Of a DNA stretch of 64,000 bases, positions 51,544 to 60,728 are shown one piece after another. Both the position numbers and the translations under genes were made by a program. Positions within the stretch are counted from its first letter, which is position 1, and each line of letters opens with the position of its first letter. The notes under the pieces were generated by a model. It saw only the letters and a program-made list of their open reading frames with translations. It ran no database searches and was not told where the DNA came from. Source of the stretch: Runella zeae DSM 19591 (GTDB lineage: Bacteria > Bacteroidota > Bacteroidia > Cytophagales > Spirosomataceae); the NCBI RefSeq assembly GCF_000423565.1, contig NZ_KE384040.1, positions 73,668 to 137,667 on the forward strand. The letters run 5' to 3'.

Positions 51544-52601
51544 GTGAGTCCTTGCTTAAGTGCGTTGAAAAAGGCTGCCCAATAGGGGTCGGTATCAGGT
51601 GGAATGATATTGTGGCTTCCTTGAGCAGACTGAATGCGAACCCCTTCGGAGGGAGCTACAAATCTTCCTACACAAGTAGCGGCAATATGATTTTCTTCCA
51701 AGGTTTTGAGCAGTGCGGCAGTACTATTGGGAGCTACGGCCATAATCATACTGCCTGCGCCTACGCAATAGGCAGGGTCGATATTGAAAACCCCACACAC
51801 ACGCTGAGGAATAGTCCCAAGGGGCAAACTGTCTTTTTCTACCAAAGCGCCACAGCCCGATGCTAGGGCCATTTCGTATATCGCTCCCAAAATCCCGCCT
51901 TCCGTTACATCGTGCATGGCCGTGATTGCTTTTGGGGTATGTTGATTAAAATGAGCCGCAATAAGTGCTTCGGAGAGACTACTGGTTTGGTAAAACAAGG
52001 CAGAAGCTTCCTGATACACTTCATGTCCACACAGGTTTTTGACGGTATTGGGAAAACTCCGCGCCAAAATAGAAGTAGCTACCAAAGCGGCTTGTTTCGT
52101 CACCACGATATCTTGTCCTGACTGTGCCCATTGGCTACATAGCATTTGACCTTTGGGCGCGGTAGCAATCATGGTGCCGCCTCCGGCAATAGTGGAATCT
52201 AGCCCCTGAAATCTGCCCGTATGCCCGCCTGTGATAGCCACGCCTATTTGTTGACAAAATGAGTGGATATATTGCCAATATACCTCAAAATCATGGGCAG
52301 AGACATAAGACGGAAGGTTGAGGACAAACTGCGCGTACTGAGGTGCGATGCCAGTGGTAGCCATGTCGTTGGCCATGAGATGTACCGATAGCCAAGCCGA
52401 TTCTTCCAATCCCAAATTGGGAATATAAGACAGAGGGTCGCTGGTGAGGGCCATTTCATATCCATTAGGTAAATCTATAATGGAGATGTCGGTACCAAAA
52501 CTAGGCCCCACTCTTACTTCGGTACGGGTAGCACCGCAGTAGGGGAAAATCTGCGATTTGAAATCTTCGTCGGAGATTTTGCCCGTTTTTGTATCTTCCA
52601 T
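51540..52601 (-). CDS. PurM-superfamily (AIR synthase-related) protein
   Basis: This 353-residue ATP-dependent enzyme is of the PurM/ThiL/HypE/SelD superfamily. The N-terminal half has GPSFGTDISII and SDPLSYIP (~55), then ESAWLSVHLMANDMATTGIAPQ, the ATP/Mg-binding region of the family. AITGGHTG (~120) and AMHDVTEGGILGAIYEM (~235) are the other conserved elements. It is not a typical ThiL by motif, but position between a methyltransferase and a ThiE-like gene under a TPP riboswitch suggests a thiamine-related kinase or amidine-forming role. It is 3 nt after the methyltransferase gene. Confidence 0.83.
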   Translation of the reverse strand: MEDTKTGKISDEDFKSQIFPYCGATRTEVRVGPSFGTDISIIDLPNGYEMALTSDPLSYIPNLGLEESAWLSVHLMANDMATTGIAPQYAQFVLNLPSYVSAHDFEVYWQYIHSFCQQIGVAITGGHTGRFQGLDSTIAGGGTMIATAPKGQMLCSQWAQSGQDIVVTKQAALVATSILARSFPNTVKNLCGHEVYQEASALFYQTSSLSEALIAAHFNQHTPKAITAMHDVTEGGILGAIYEMALASGCGALVEKDSLPLGTIPQRVCGVFNIDPAYCVGAGSMIMAVAPNSTAALLKTLEENHIAATCVGRFVAPSEGVRIQSAQGSHNIIPPDTDPYWAAFFNALKQGLT

Positions 52602-52604
52602 GTC

Positions 52605-53315
52605 TTATAAAAGTTTGACGTACAATCCAAAGAAATCACCATATGGAACACTCCATTGTTGTAATGGAAACCACTTAGGAAGTCCCGTACAGGTCCATTC
52701 TATGCTGTATTGGCGTCCTTTGAGGGCTTCGTCGATGATAGAAATGAGATGATTGGGGGTATAAAAAGTGGCGGTTACGTAGAAAGGGTTTTTCCCGAAA
52801 GCCTGCTGAATACGTCGGCGGGCTACTTTGGGCGAATTGCGATTCATCATCCCAAACACAATACCATGCTTGCCTACGCGAGCAGCTTCGCGAATAACCT
52901 TCACAGGGTCGCGGTAATATTCGAAAGTAGTGATAAAAGCTACGGCGTCGAACGTGTGGTCTTTGAAGGGCATATGATGAGAATCGGCCATGACCAAATC
53001 ACCTTTGAAAAGATGCACCGCTTGTGCCAACATAAAAGGCGAAATGTCGCCGCCCGAAGCCTCAATCCCAATCTGATGCCACCAACGCGTGAAGCGCGCG
53101 GTACCACAGCCAAATTCTAACAATGTCTTGACGCGACTGTCTTTTGTGACGAGTTGCTCAATCACCTTCTTTTGCCATACTTCAGCACGTTTGTAGGGGC
53201 CTTCGTACCACTGCTCGTAGGTATCTGTAAACTCCCGATTAAAAAACCATTCTTTGCGGTTTTGCCAGTTGGTTAGGTCTTTTTTGACTAGTTCAAAGCT
53301 CATAGTTTTGGACAT
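52605..53315 (-). CDS. Class I SAM-dependent methyltransferase
   Basis: This 236-residue methyltransferase starts at 53315. A longer frame from 53339 would lie inside the terminator stem and is not accepted. Another ATG at 53303 is possible. Motif I is LLEFGCGTARFT (~68), followed by SGGDISPFML, MPFKDHTFDAVAFITTFEYY and VGKHGIVFGMMNRNS. This is a Methyltransf_11-type enzyme of unknown substrate. It is the first gene of the TPP-riboswitch operon, and the U-tract of the riboswitch terminator directly touches its start codon. A Trm112-like protein in the same operon is a possible activator. Confidence 0.9.
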   Translation of the reverse strand: MSKTMSFELVKKDLTNWQNRKEWFFNREFTDTYEQWYEGPYKRAEVWQKKVIEQLVTKDSRVKTLLEFGCGTARFTRWWHQIGIEASGGDISPFMLAQAVHLFKGDLVMADSHHMPFKDHTFDAVAFITTFEYYRDPVKVIREAARVGKHGIVFGMMNRNSPKVARRRIQQAFGKNPFYVTATFYTPNHLISIIDEALKGRQYSIEWTCTGLPKWFPLQQWSVPYGDFFGLYVKLL

Positions 53316-53354
53316 AAAAAAAGCCACATCTCCCCGCAAAAGGGAAATGTGGCT
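53316..53354 (-). terminator. Riboswitch expression-platform terminator
   Basis: On the minus strand AGCCACAT (53354-53347) and the complementary ATGTGGCT (53329-53322) form a stem with further CCC/GGG pairing. Seven U residues (53322-53316) follow immediately before the ATG at 53315. Its position behind the TPP aptamer suggests ligand-induced transcription termination. Confidence 0.88.
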
Positions 53355-53384
53355 ATGTGTGTGATATGATAGTTTCTGTTTGAC

Positions 53385-53458
53385 GCATTTCCTACGCTGG
53401 TCCTAACCAGTTCAGGTTCGCGGGTATAATCTCAGCCTCCCAGGAGGCACCCCGATGC
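53385..53458 (-). promoter_or_regulatory. TPP (thiamine pyrophosphate) riboswitch aptamer
   Basis: Read on the minus strand the sequence holds all THI-element blocks: P1 arm GCAUCGGGGUGCC, GGCUGAGA, AUACCCGCGAACCUGAAC, UGGUUAGGACCAGCGUAGGA and closing arm AAUGCG. These bind thiamine pyrophosphate in a fork of two helical arms. A terminator hairpin follows about 30 nt later and ends at the start codon of the methyltransferase gene, so high TPP should stop transcription of the four-gene operon. Confidence 0.97.
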
Positions 53459-53515
53459 AAATTTTAATGCTACAAATGTAAGTGCTTTGGTTTGTTTTTC
53501 AAGCTAAAAGGTATC

Positions 53516-54541
53516 TTAAAAATCTATTTTTGCGATTTGTCCCTTGGCTCCTATTGTCCAGCAGCTGTTATCGATGCAGGTCATAGCGTGCATTCCGTTA
53601 GGGGTATCAGTGAGCGGTTGCCATGTTTGAGCGTTATCTTTAGAAACTGCACTTCCAGCAGGGCCTACGGTGACGAGCCACCCGTTTTTAAGCTTCGCTA
53701 CTGCTTCTTTCAGTCCTGCGGGAGTGGTAGCAGTGGCTTTTTGCCAAGTCTTACCTCCATCTTGGGTGATGATTACGTTCTCAAAATCTCCTTTTTCAGC
53801 TTTATAATTGCCACCTACGGCGATTCCATTTTTCAAATCCCAAAAATGCAAACCAAAAATGCCCGAAGAAGCATCTGCTTTCATGGGGGTATCGGTGACT
53901 TGCCAATGCAGTCCACGGTCAGGGGAAAAAAACACCCGAGCGCGGTCGGCACCGCCCGAGCCTATCCATATATTATTTTTTCCGGTCACTACCATCGTAG
54001 AATTGCTAGCGGCAAAGGAGGCTTCATTGGGTAGGTTGGAAGGTAAAGAAGCAGGGGAGAGGCGTTCCCAAGTTTTTCCACCATCGGCGGTTTTGAGGAG
54101 GTAGAGGCGATTGTCGATAGGGTCGCCAAAAATGACGCCATTTTTGGAATCCCAAAAAGCTATTCCATCCAAGAATACACCTTTTTGGGAGGTTTCCCAC
54201 ACTAGCTGCCAGCTGTTGCCAGCGTCGGTAGTGCGGTAGATTTTCGCCTGCCCCTCTTCGGCAAGTCCAGCGCTGACGATGATGGCATTTTGGGCATCCA
54301 ACGCTTTGATACCTCTAAAATCTAGTTTTTCGGCCCCATTGACACGGATAACATTCCAAGTGGTACCGCCGTCGGTGGTTCGTAAAACAGTACCTTGGGA
54401 GCCACTTGCCCATACCACTTTGGCATTGACTGCCGAAATTGCTCTAAAACTGGATTCGGTGCCGCTTGATTGGAGGCGCCATTGGGCAAAAAGTACCGTG
54501 GGAAAAAATATTCCAAAAAAAATAATAAAGCGTGAAAACAT
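53516..54541 (-). CDS. Ycf48/BNR-like beta-propeller, secreted
   Basis: This protein has 341 residues from the ATG at 54541, which begins a signal peptide (FSRFIIFFGIFFPTVLFAQ). The frame is open to 54679, but that part has no sense as a protein start. Repeats of the form RTTDGGTTWNVI, RTTDAGNSWQLV, KTADGGKTWERL and ITQDGGKTWQKA mark a seven-bladed BNR/Ycf48-type propeller. Such proteins help assemble complexes or bind ligands, and the role here is unknown. It is divergent from the S41 protease lipoprotein, with 119 bp between the starts. Confidence 0.88.
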   Translation of the reverse strand: MFSRFIIFFGIFFPTVLFAQWRLQSSGTESSFRAISAVNAKVVWASGSQGTVLRTTDGGTTWNVIRVNGAEKLDFRGIKALDAQNAIIVSAGLAEEGQAKIYRTTDAGNSWQLVWETSQKGVFLDGIAFWDSKNGVIFGDPIDNRLYLLKTADGGKTWERLSPASLPSNLPNEASFAASNSTMVVTGKNNIWIGSGGADRARVFFSPDRGLHWQVTDTPMKADASSGIFGLHFWDLKNGIAVGGNYKAEKGDFENVIITQDGGKTWQKATATTPAGLKEAVAKLKNGWLVTVGPAGSAVSKDNAQTWQPLTDTPNGMHAMTCIDNSCWTIGAKGQIAKIDF

Positions 54542-54660
54542 TTTAGTGGGTAGTTTGTCGTAATTGATAAAATGAGGCGTAAAGTTTTGGGTATAAAGGG
54601 ATTTGAAATAAATTTGGTCTTTACTCGTTTTGAAACGGGTCGTAAACCTTCTCAACAAAT

Positions 54661-56070
54661 ATGCGAAAATTAATTTCAAAAATAGCGCTTTTTAGCGCGT
54701 TTGGATTTTTAGTGATTTTAAGTGCTTGCAAACAGAAAGATGTATTGCAAGGCGACGCTCTTGTCAATGAATTTGTGGCGGTCAATATGGATTTTTGGTA
54801 CTATTGGCGTGATAAAATCCCCACCGGAGCGCTTGACAATAAAACCTTAGCTTCTGAAAATTACTTCAATTCGTTGCTTTATACTTTTGATAAGCAAGCC
54901 CGCCCCGACGGTGACCGGTTTTCGCGTTTTCTGACCAATGCCGAAAGTACGGAGGCGTCGTTGCTTGGAGAGTCGAAAACGACCGGTGCTCGCATAGCAC
55001 TTTACAACAATAACGGCAACATTGCAGGCTTTGTGATGTATGTTTATCCTGATTCGCCCGCCCAAAAAAGTGGTATTAAGAGGGGCGATATTTTTAGTAA
55101 AATCACCGTAGATGGCGAAATCGCAACCAGCAGTAACTATGGGCAACTTTTTGAAAAAGGGACCAATTATGTTTACACTTTGGGGAAAGTTGATAGCGGA
55201 AATTTTGTAAATACTGACCAAACTAAGTCGGTAGTGGCGCTGCCTCTTCAAGAAGACCCCATGTTGCTTGATACTGTTTATGTCAAAAATGATAAAAAAA
55301 TTGGGTATTTGGTCTATAATCGCTTTTACTCAAAACCCAACAATAGCGACCAACCATTGTATGACCAAAAAATGGCTCGAATATTTGGGAAGTTCAAAGC
55401 GGCAGGAATCAACGAATTTGTGCTGGATTTGAGATACAACGGAGGTGGCTATATATCTACGGCGGTCGTTTTAGGGAGCTTTATTGCCAAAGGCGTGACG
55501 GATAAAACGGTTTTTTCCAAAGATGAATACAACTCAAAAGTAGCTCCTGAACTAGAAAAAAAACAAGGGAAAGAGTTTAATATCAACTATTTTCAAAACA
55601 AGGCCGAAAATGTTGGTAGTAATCTTCAACGAGTATATGTGCTTGTGAGTGGGCGTACGGCTTCGGCAAGCGAACTTGTAATCAATGCCCTCAAGCCTTT
55701 CATGGAGGTGGTTATTATTGGGGATGTCACGGTAGGAAAAAACGTAGGCTCGATTGTGATCAAAGACGACAAGAAGAGATTTCAGCAAGGTATGATGCCG
55801 ATTGTCCTAAAAACTTTTAACTCGGCGGGAAAGTCTGATTATACGGCAGGTTTTGTACCTAGTGTTACGGTCAAAGAATCTTTGAGTCAGCCTTTTTATG
55901 CCTTTGGTGACTTGCGAGAGCCTTTGCTTTCGGAAGCTTATTTTCAAATCACGGGTACTCGCAATGCTCGTAGGGGTATTGTCGAAACTATTGAGCTAGA
56001 TAAGAAAAAAATAGCCCCTTTGGCAGTCGAAACAGAAATGATTGTAGAAAATCCTGGAATTACCTTTTAG
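54661..56070 (+). CDS. S41-family C-terminal processing protease, lipoprotein
   Basis: This 469-residue lipoprotein has lipobox cysteine C23 (ILSACK). An N-terminal helical region is followed by a PDZ-like domain (~105-180, VYPDSPAQKSGIKRGDIFSK) and the S41 peptidase domain. The catalytic dyad is visible: Ser335 in RTASASELV and Lys360 in TVGKNVGS, exactly 25 residues apart as in CtpA/Tsp. It probably cleaves or trims envelope proteins in the periplasm. It is a single gene closed by a hairpin shared with the convergent ABC gene. Confidence 0.92.
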   Translation: MRKLISKIALFSAFGFLVILSACKQKDVLQGDALVNEFVAVNMDFWYYWRDKIPTGALDNKTLASENYFNSLLYTFDKQARPDGDRFSRFLTNAESTEASLLGESKTTGARIALYNNNGNIAGFVMYVYPDSPAQKSGIKRGDIFSKITVDGEIATSSNYGQLFEKGTNYVYTLGKVDSGNFVNTDQTKSVVALPLQEDPMLLDTVYVKNDKKIGYLVYNRFYSKPNNSDQPLYDQKMARIFGKFKAAGINEFVLDLRYNGGGYISTAVVLGSFIAKGVTDKTVFSKDEYNSKVAPELEKKQGKEFNINYFQNKAENVGSNLQRVYVLVSGRTASASELVINALKPFMEVVIIGDVTVGKNVGSIVIKDDKKRFQQGMMPIVLKTFNSAGKSDYTAGFVPSVTVKESLSQPFYAFGDLREPLLSEAYFQITGTRNARRGIVETIELDKKKIAPLAVETEMIVENPGITF

Positions 56071-56087
56071 GGTATCATTTTATTACT

Positions 56088-56122
56088 ATGCCCTTTGACT
56101 ATTACCTATAATCAAAGGGCAT
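56088..56122. terminator. Bidirectional terminator between S41 protease and ABC genes
   Basis: Perfect 11-bp arms ATGCCCTTTGA (56088-56098) and TCAAAGGGCAT (56112-56122) enclose a 13-nt loop and are followed by a T-rich tract. Confidence 0.85.
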
Positions 56123-56146
56123 TTGTGTTTCTGTATATTGTTTTTC

Positions 56147-56863
56147 TCAAAGCGTAGTGAGATGTTGAACTTTGGTAGGGGTAGGATTAATGATGTCGGA
56201 TTCGACGAGCCCGTCGCGTAAGCGTATGATTCGGTGTGCATACTTGGCAATATCGTCTTCGTGCGTGACCACTACGATCGTATTGCCTTTTTGATGAAGC
56301 TGGTCAAAGAGATCCATGATTTCATAAGATGTTTTGGTATCGAGGTTACCGGTGGGCTCATCGGCAAGCAAAATACTAGGGTCGTTCACAAGAGCGCGAG
56401 CTACGGCTACACGCTGGCGTTGCCCACCCGATAGCTCATTGGGGCGGTGACCTGCCCGCTGTTCCAATCCCACGTTTTTGAGGGCAAGCATGGCTTTTTC
56501 GGTGCGTTGCGATTTGGTATAACCTGCATAAATAAGCGGAAGAGCAACATTTTCGAGCGAGGTCATTCGAGGAAGCAAATTAAAGGTCTGGAATACAAAC
56601 CCAATTTCTTTGTTTCGAACTTCTGCCAACTCGTTTTCGCTCATGTCACTTACGTCTTTGCTGTTGAGGATATATTGGCCAGAAGTGGGAGTGTCGAGAC
56701 ATCCGATGATATTCATGAGGGTAGATTTTCCAGAACCTGACGGGCCCATAAAAGCTACGTATTCGCCTTTGTTGACCGAAATAGTAACGTCTTTTAGAGC
56801 TTCAATTACTTCACTACCCATGATGTAGCGCTTAGCGATATGTGAGGTTTCGATGATTTTCAT
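56147..56863 (-). CDS. ABC transporter ATP-binding protein, MacB/LolD type
   Basis: This 238-residue ATPase has Walker [10 protein letters not shown] (40-48), Q-loop [10 protein letters not shown], signature [15 protein letters not shown], Walker [13 protein letters not shown] and H-loop VVVTHE. The sequence is typical of the MacB/LolD/FtsE group, which works with FtsX-like permeases (MacB_PCD) in mechanotransmission or lipoprotein release. No permease gene lies next to it in the window, so its partner is elsewhere. It is followed by a convergent gene and preceded, on the same strand, by a beta-lactamase-fold gene 39 nt upstream. Confidence 0.93.
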   Translation of the reverse strand: MKIIETSHIAKRYIMGSEVIEALKDVTISVNKGEYVAFMGPSGSGKSTLMNIIGCLDTPTSGQYILNSKDVSDMSENELAEVRNKEIGFVFQTFNLLPRMTSLENVALPLIYAGYTKSQRTEKAMLALKNVGLEQRAGHRPNELSGGQRQRVAVARALVNDPSILLADEPTGNLDTKTSYEIMDLFDQLHQKGNTIVVVTHEDDIAKYAHRIIRLRDGLVESDIINPTPTKVQHLTTL

Positions 56864-56902
56864 GACTGCTTTGGTAACTTGCTTTTGTGTGATGATTCGA
56901 TT

Positions 56903-57994
56903 TTACTTATCCTTCATTTTGTTTAAAATAATTTTCATTTGTTGGGAGTCAGCCTTATTATCCAAAATACGCTGAATAAACAGGGGAAGTTCTGCTTGTA
57001 ACAGGGTTTGTTCAAATACTCCCAAGTCATTAGCAAATACAACTAGATTGGTGCGGTTGCCTTGTTTGTCGGTGGCGTATAAAACATAATTGAGTACAAA
57101 AGCAGTTGCACCTCCTTTAGCTCCATAGAGCCGAAATTGAGCCTTGTTTTGAGGATTGAGCATAGGCCATTCCATCAAAGTTACTAAGGTTTTTTGAGTA
57201 GTAATATTAAAATACTTTCTATTATGAATTTTTTCAATCACACTTGCATATTCTTTAGCTGTGGCACTAGGAAGTCTATCCGACCACTCTTTTTGTACCG
57301 ATAGCGGGATATGAGCAAGATTGAATTTTGACTTCACGGTAGTATCAACTTTGAGTAATTCAAAATACTTATTAGCTCTTTCAAGGTACAGTTTCATCGG
57401 CATTTTTTTGAGAGCCGTAGCAGATTTTTCTTCCGAGCATACATACAAAGCTGATACAAACGGATAGAGTGGTTGGTGGTTGGTTAAACCTAATTTTCGT
57501 AAATTAGCGTTGATGTTATTGAGGCCAAGTCTCCACATCAAATACTCCGTATTGGCATTGCTACTATATCTCATCATGCCTTTGGCGACTTCAATCATCG
57601 GAACCGTGCTATTGGTGACAAGCCCCGCTTTTTTTACTTCCTCTAACCATGCTCCATGAGCCCCTCCGTCTGTGTCATCTATATAAAATCTTGCTAACTC
57701 TCCCAGGTTTATCGGTTCACTAAGCTTTATTTTTCCGGCAGATGCTTGTTGAGCAAACTCAATTGCAATGATAATTTTGGACACGCTGCCCAAGGTCATC
57801 ATTGCATTCGAATGGTGGTCTACAAGTAGGGAATCATTTCTGGTCCAATAAACTGCGCATTTTCTGGGATTTTTAAGTAAATATTCGGCTACGAAATCTT
57901 GCTCATAACGTAAGTATTTGAAATAAAAATAAGTGAATACACAACTGAATAAAACAGCTAAAATCCCCAAGCCCGTGGCTAGAACTTTCCACAT
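56903..57994 (-). CDS. Beta-lactamase/transpeptidase-fold protein, class A-like motifs
   Basis: This 363-residue protein has one N-terminal membrane segment (~5-24) and a periplasmic serine-hydrolase domain. SxxK is SVSK (S70 and K73), SxN is in RYSSNANTEYL (~145) and the third box is AKGGATAF (~297). The pattern is closer to class A beta-lactamase or D-Ala-D-Ala endopeptidase folds than to PF00144. It could be a D,D-peptidase or a degenerate family member. Its own start is well supported. It is followed by the MacB-like ATPase gene and preceded by the TPR membrane protein gene. Confidence 0.82.
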   Translation of the reverse strand: MWKVLATGLGILAVLFSCVFTYFYFKYLRYEQDFVAEYLLKNPRKCAVYWTRNDSLLVDHHSNAMMTLGSVSKIIIAIEFAQQASAGKIKLSEPINLGELARFYIDDTDGGAHGAWLEEVKKAGLVTNSTVPMIEVAKGMMRYSSNANTEYLMWRLGLNNINANLRKLGLTNHQPLYPFVSALYVCSEEKSATALKKMPMKLYLERANKYFELLKVDTTVKSKFNLAHIPLSVQKEWSDRLPSATAKEYASVIEKIHNRKYFNITTQKTLVTLMEWPMLNPQNKAQFRLYGAKGGATAFVLNYVLYATDKQGNRTNLVVFANDLGVFEQTLLQAELPLFIQRILDNKADSQQMKIILNKMKDK

Positions 57995-58065
57995 AAAGAG
58001 TGGTTATTTTTAAGTTAACAGGATGGTTTGTAGGGTAGTAAAACCAATGAGTAAAAATACTGATT

Positions 58066-60594
58066 TCACCTAAAACTTTCACGTTCTTTTTCGATGAGTG
58101 CGCGCTGAGCGTGATAGGTTTTCTGAAATTCTTGATAATCGGCAGGAGTTGTAATCGCAAACAGGTCACGCATGGCATCCTCGGCAAAGTCAGTAAGGCG
58201 TAGGTGCAATGCTTGTAAGACATATAATTTTTGAATAGCAGGAGAGTCGCGATGAAAACGCAGAGCGTTCAACAAGGCTTGATAAGGGATTTGGGGCTTG
58301 TTGAGTTTGTTGAAGTATTCTTGCGTTTGTTTCAACAGTTGTGTGTCAAAAGGGGCTTGGCGTATTGCATCCAAATATTCATTTTCGGTTTTGAGCGAAG
58401 TAAGCAAAACAGGCTTTTGGAGGTTTTCTTTAATAAGCCAAAACTGTAACGTTTGACGAGCTAGTGCTACTTTTTTTGAAGTATCGGCTACGGTTTGAGC
58501 CGCCAAAATATCAAAGGCGACGATTTTGTCATGCTTATATTGGGAATAGGCTCTGGCGAGCTGTAGTTCATTGTAAAAATTGCCGTTGTTGCCAGTATTC
58601 TCTAATTTTTGCAGAAAGGACGTTAAATTAGTATCACCAGTGTATTGAACGAAATTATATAGATAGGCAAAATTGTTGACACTCAAAGCAGAATCCGTAG
58701 AGAGGTGAAGGTTATCAATAGGATTTGCATTGGTTTTTTGCCCAACTAGCTGAGCTACTGCCAGACGATTGGCCGTATGCGACAGACTGGGATATTGATT
58801 TTGAAGAAGCTTTGTTTCTTTAAAATCCTGAATACTGAGTCCTTTGGGTACGCTTCTGGATGAATCTAAGCTGAGAGCTTTACCCCAAAATGCCAAAAGG
58901 TTGGTTTCAGCTACGCTGGTATTGTGGGCGTTTTGGCGGGCTAACTCATAATAATAATAGGCCGAATCGGCAATCGTGGTTCGGGTATAGAGGTAGCCTA
59001 GGTTATTTTGAAGTTCGCCACTATCAGGAAACTTGGCGATGCCTTTTCTAAGATTAAAAACAGCATCAAAAAACAAGTTTTCGTTCAACAACGCTTGACT
59101 TAGCCCCGCATAAGCTTCAGGGGTGGGATCTTTGTGCAAAGCTTGTTGAAAATAAGCTCCTGCGCTTATTCTATCGCCTTGTCGTAAGGCCAAAGATGCC
59201 AAGGCAAATCCAGATTTGTGGTTTTGAAAGTCTTGTTCGAGGGCAAGTTGGTAATATTGTTCGGCAATGACATATTCGCCGGTAGCGGTATAAAGGTCTC
59301 CTAAGGTATTATAATAACCTGCCTGCGCTTGGTCAAAACTATAAAAACGATTGAAAGACAATAAAGCCACTACACCCATACCGCCAATCATCCATGCTTG
59401 GGATTGAAGAAATCGTATGGGTTTGTAAATGACTTTGTAAACGGCTTTGCCTTGTTTGAACAAAGGCCAAAAATTGAGACCAATATAAGCCGTAAAAACC
59501 AATCCGATGGCTAGTTGAGTATACACAATAGCATCTTCAAAAACTTCGATGAGGGGATTGTTGTGAGTAAAAGCCACAAAACCCAGCACTGCCGTCGAAA
59601 TAAGACTTACTCCCAGGTACAACCAAACGCCAATTTCTCTGAAAGGTAGGAAAGAGTCAGTACGTTTATGTAAGTTCCAAAGCCCTAGCACTATACTTAC
59701 TATGCACAAAAGAGTAGGACTGAAGTACCCTAGACTATCGTCGGTACGGCGAGTGATTTTGAGATAAAGCAAGAGAAGTGTACAAAGAAAAAGACCAGTC
59801 AAAAATAAAAAATTGACTAAACTATTTTTGCCAAATCCTGTGCGTGAATTGGTAGTGACATATACAAAACCACTGATGATTTCGATAGATACCCAGCCTA
59901 TAAGCAAACACGCTACTATCGACATTGGGAGCAAAGAATAGGCCGTAAAAGTAAACGCCGCCTGAGGTACCTGAGCAAAATAATGAAACCCAATCGCAAG
60001 CAAAAGTACAATCCCTGAAAAGATAAAAATGCGCTGTGTCATGGGCATATCTTCCCTGAAAGCCTGAAAATAATAGCTTACTCCTCCTAAGACTACCGCA
60101 ATGATGCCAAATCCGAGAGATTTTTCGGAACCAAAAAGCTGTAAAACTTCTAAATGAGACAATGCTATGAGGCTGATAAAAACCATCATGGAGCCAATAT
60201 ACCATCGCCTCGGCAATGCTGACAATGCGCTGAGAAGTAGTACCACGCCTGCGAGTAGCAAACCAACGTAGCCCCATATGAGCCAAGCTGGCAAATCTGA
60301 TTGCACTGGGACAAATTGCTCTTTGAGTAAGTATGCTTTTCCTAAGAGTGCAATTTGAGATTGAGCAGAATCTTGGGGTGAGACAGAAGCTATATTTTGT
60401 TTGACGGTGAGACTATCGAGCTGTACAGTTACGTCATCAAGTTCGCTTAATACTTGCCAGCTTACGGTGTTTTCGAGGCCTCGGTAGTGAAAAAACAAAA
60501 GAGACGTGAGTCCAAAAACAAGAAGACCAAAAAAAGTGAGGTATAAAAATCGTTGGGTGGGATGCCAATTTTTCCAGAAAAAGAGAGATGTCAT
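58066..60594 (-). CDS. Large membrane protein with TPR domain
   Basis: This 842-residue protein is encoded from the ATG at 60594; an ATG 12 nt upstream is also possible. The N-terminal half contains about eleven membrane segments. The C-terminal half (~440-820) is a TPR/Sel1-like helical repeat region (YYNTLGDLYTATGEYVIAEQ, AGLSQALLNENLFFDAVF, QNNLGYLYTR). I do not recognise the family. It may be an O-antigen-ligase-like or scaffold protein. It lies upstream of the beta-lactamase-fold gene, 71 nt away on the same strand. Confidence 0.72.
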   Translation of the reverse strand: MTSLFFWKNWHPTQRFLYLTFFGLLVFGLTSLLFFHYRGLENTVSWQVLSELDDVTVQLDSLTVKQNIASVSPQDSAQSQIALLGKAYLLKEQFVPVQSDLPAWLIWGYVGLLLAGVVLLLSALSALPRRWYIGSMMVFISLIALSHLEVLQLFGSEKSLGFGIIAVVLGGVSYYFQAFREDMPMTQRIFIFSGIVLLLAIGFHYFAQVPQAAFTFTAYSLLPMSIVACLLIGWVSIEIISGFVYVTTNSRTGFGKNSLVNFLFLTGLFLCTLLLLYLKITRRTDDSLGYFSPTLLCIVSIVLGLWNLHKRTDSFLPFREIGVWLYLGVSLISTAVLGFVAFTHNNPLIEVFEDAIVYTQLAIGLVFTAYIGLNFWPLFKQGKAVYKVIYKPIRFLQSQAWMIGGMGVVALLSFNRFYSFDQAQAGYYNTLGDLYTATGEYVIAEQYYQLALEQDFQNHKSGFALASLALRQGDRISAGAYFQQALHKDPTPEAYAGLSQALLNENLFFDAVFNLRKGIAKFPDSGELQNNLGYLYTRTTIADSAYYYYELARQNAHNTSVAETNLLAFWGKALSLDSSRSVPKGLSIQDFKETKLLQNQYPSLSHTANRLAVAQLVGQKTNANPIDNLHLSTDSALSVNNFAYLYNFVQYTGDTNLTSFLQKLENTGNNGNFYNELQLARAYSQYKHDKIVAFDILAAQTVADTSKKVALARQTLQFWLIKENLQKPVLLTSLKTENEYLDAIRQAPFDTQLLKQTQEYFNKLNKPQIPYQALLNALRFHRDSPAIQKLYVLQALHLRLTDFAEDAMRDLFAITTPADYQEFQKTYHAQRALIEKERESFR

Positions 60595-60728
60595 GAGGAT
60601 GATCAAAAACGTATAAAGCGTTTATTGTTTGGTTAAACAACGCTTCATCGAATAAGATATTTTTTATTGAAAAGTAAATAGAAGCTGCAAGTTATAAAAT
60701 ACTGAGCTTTGTCGGTCATAATTTGTGA

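Noticed and set aside
53316-53339. Earlier start codon for the methyltransferase gene
   Set aside because: The extra codons lie inside the riboswitch terminator stem and U-tract. The ATG at 53315 directly follows the U-tract.
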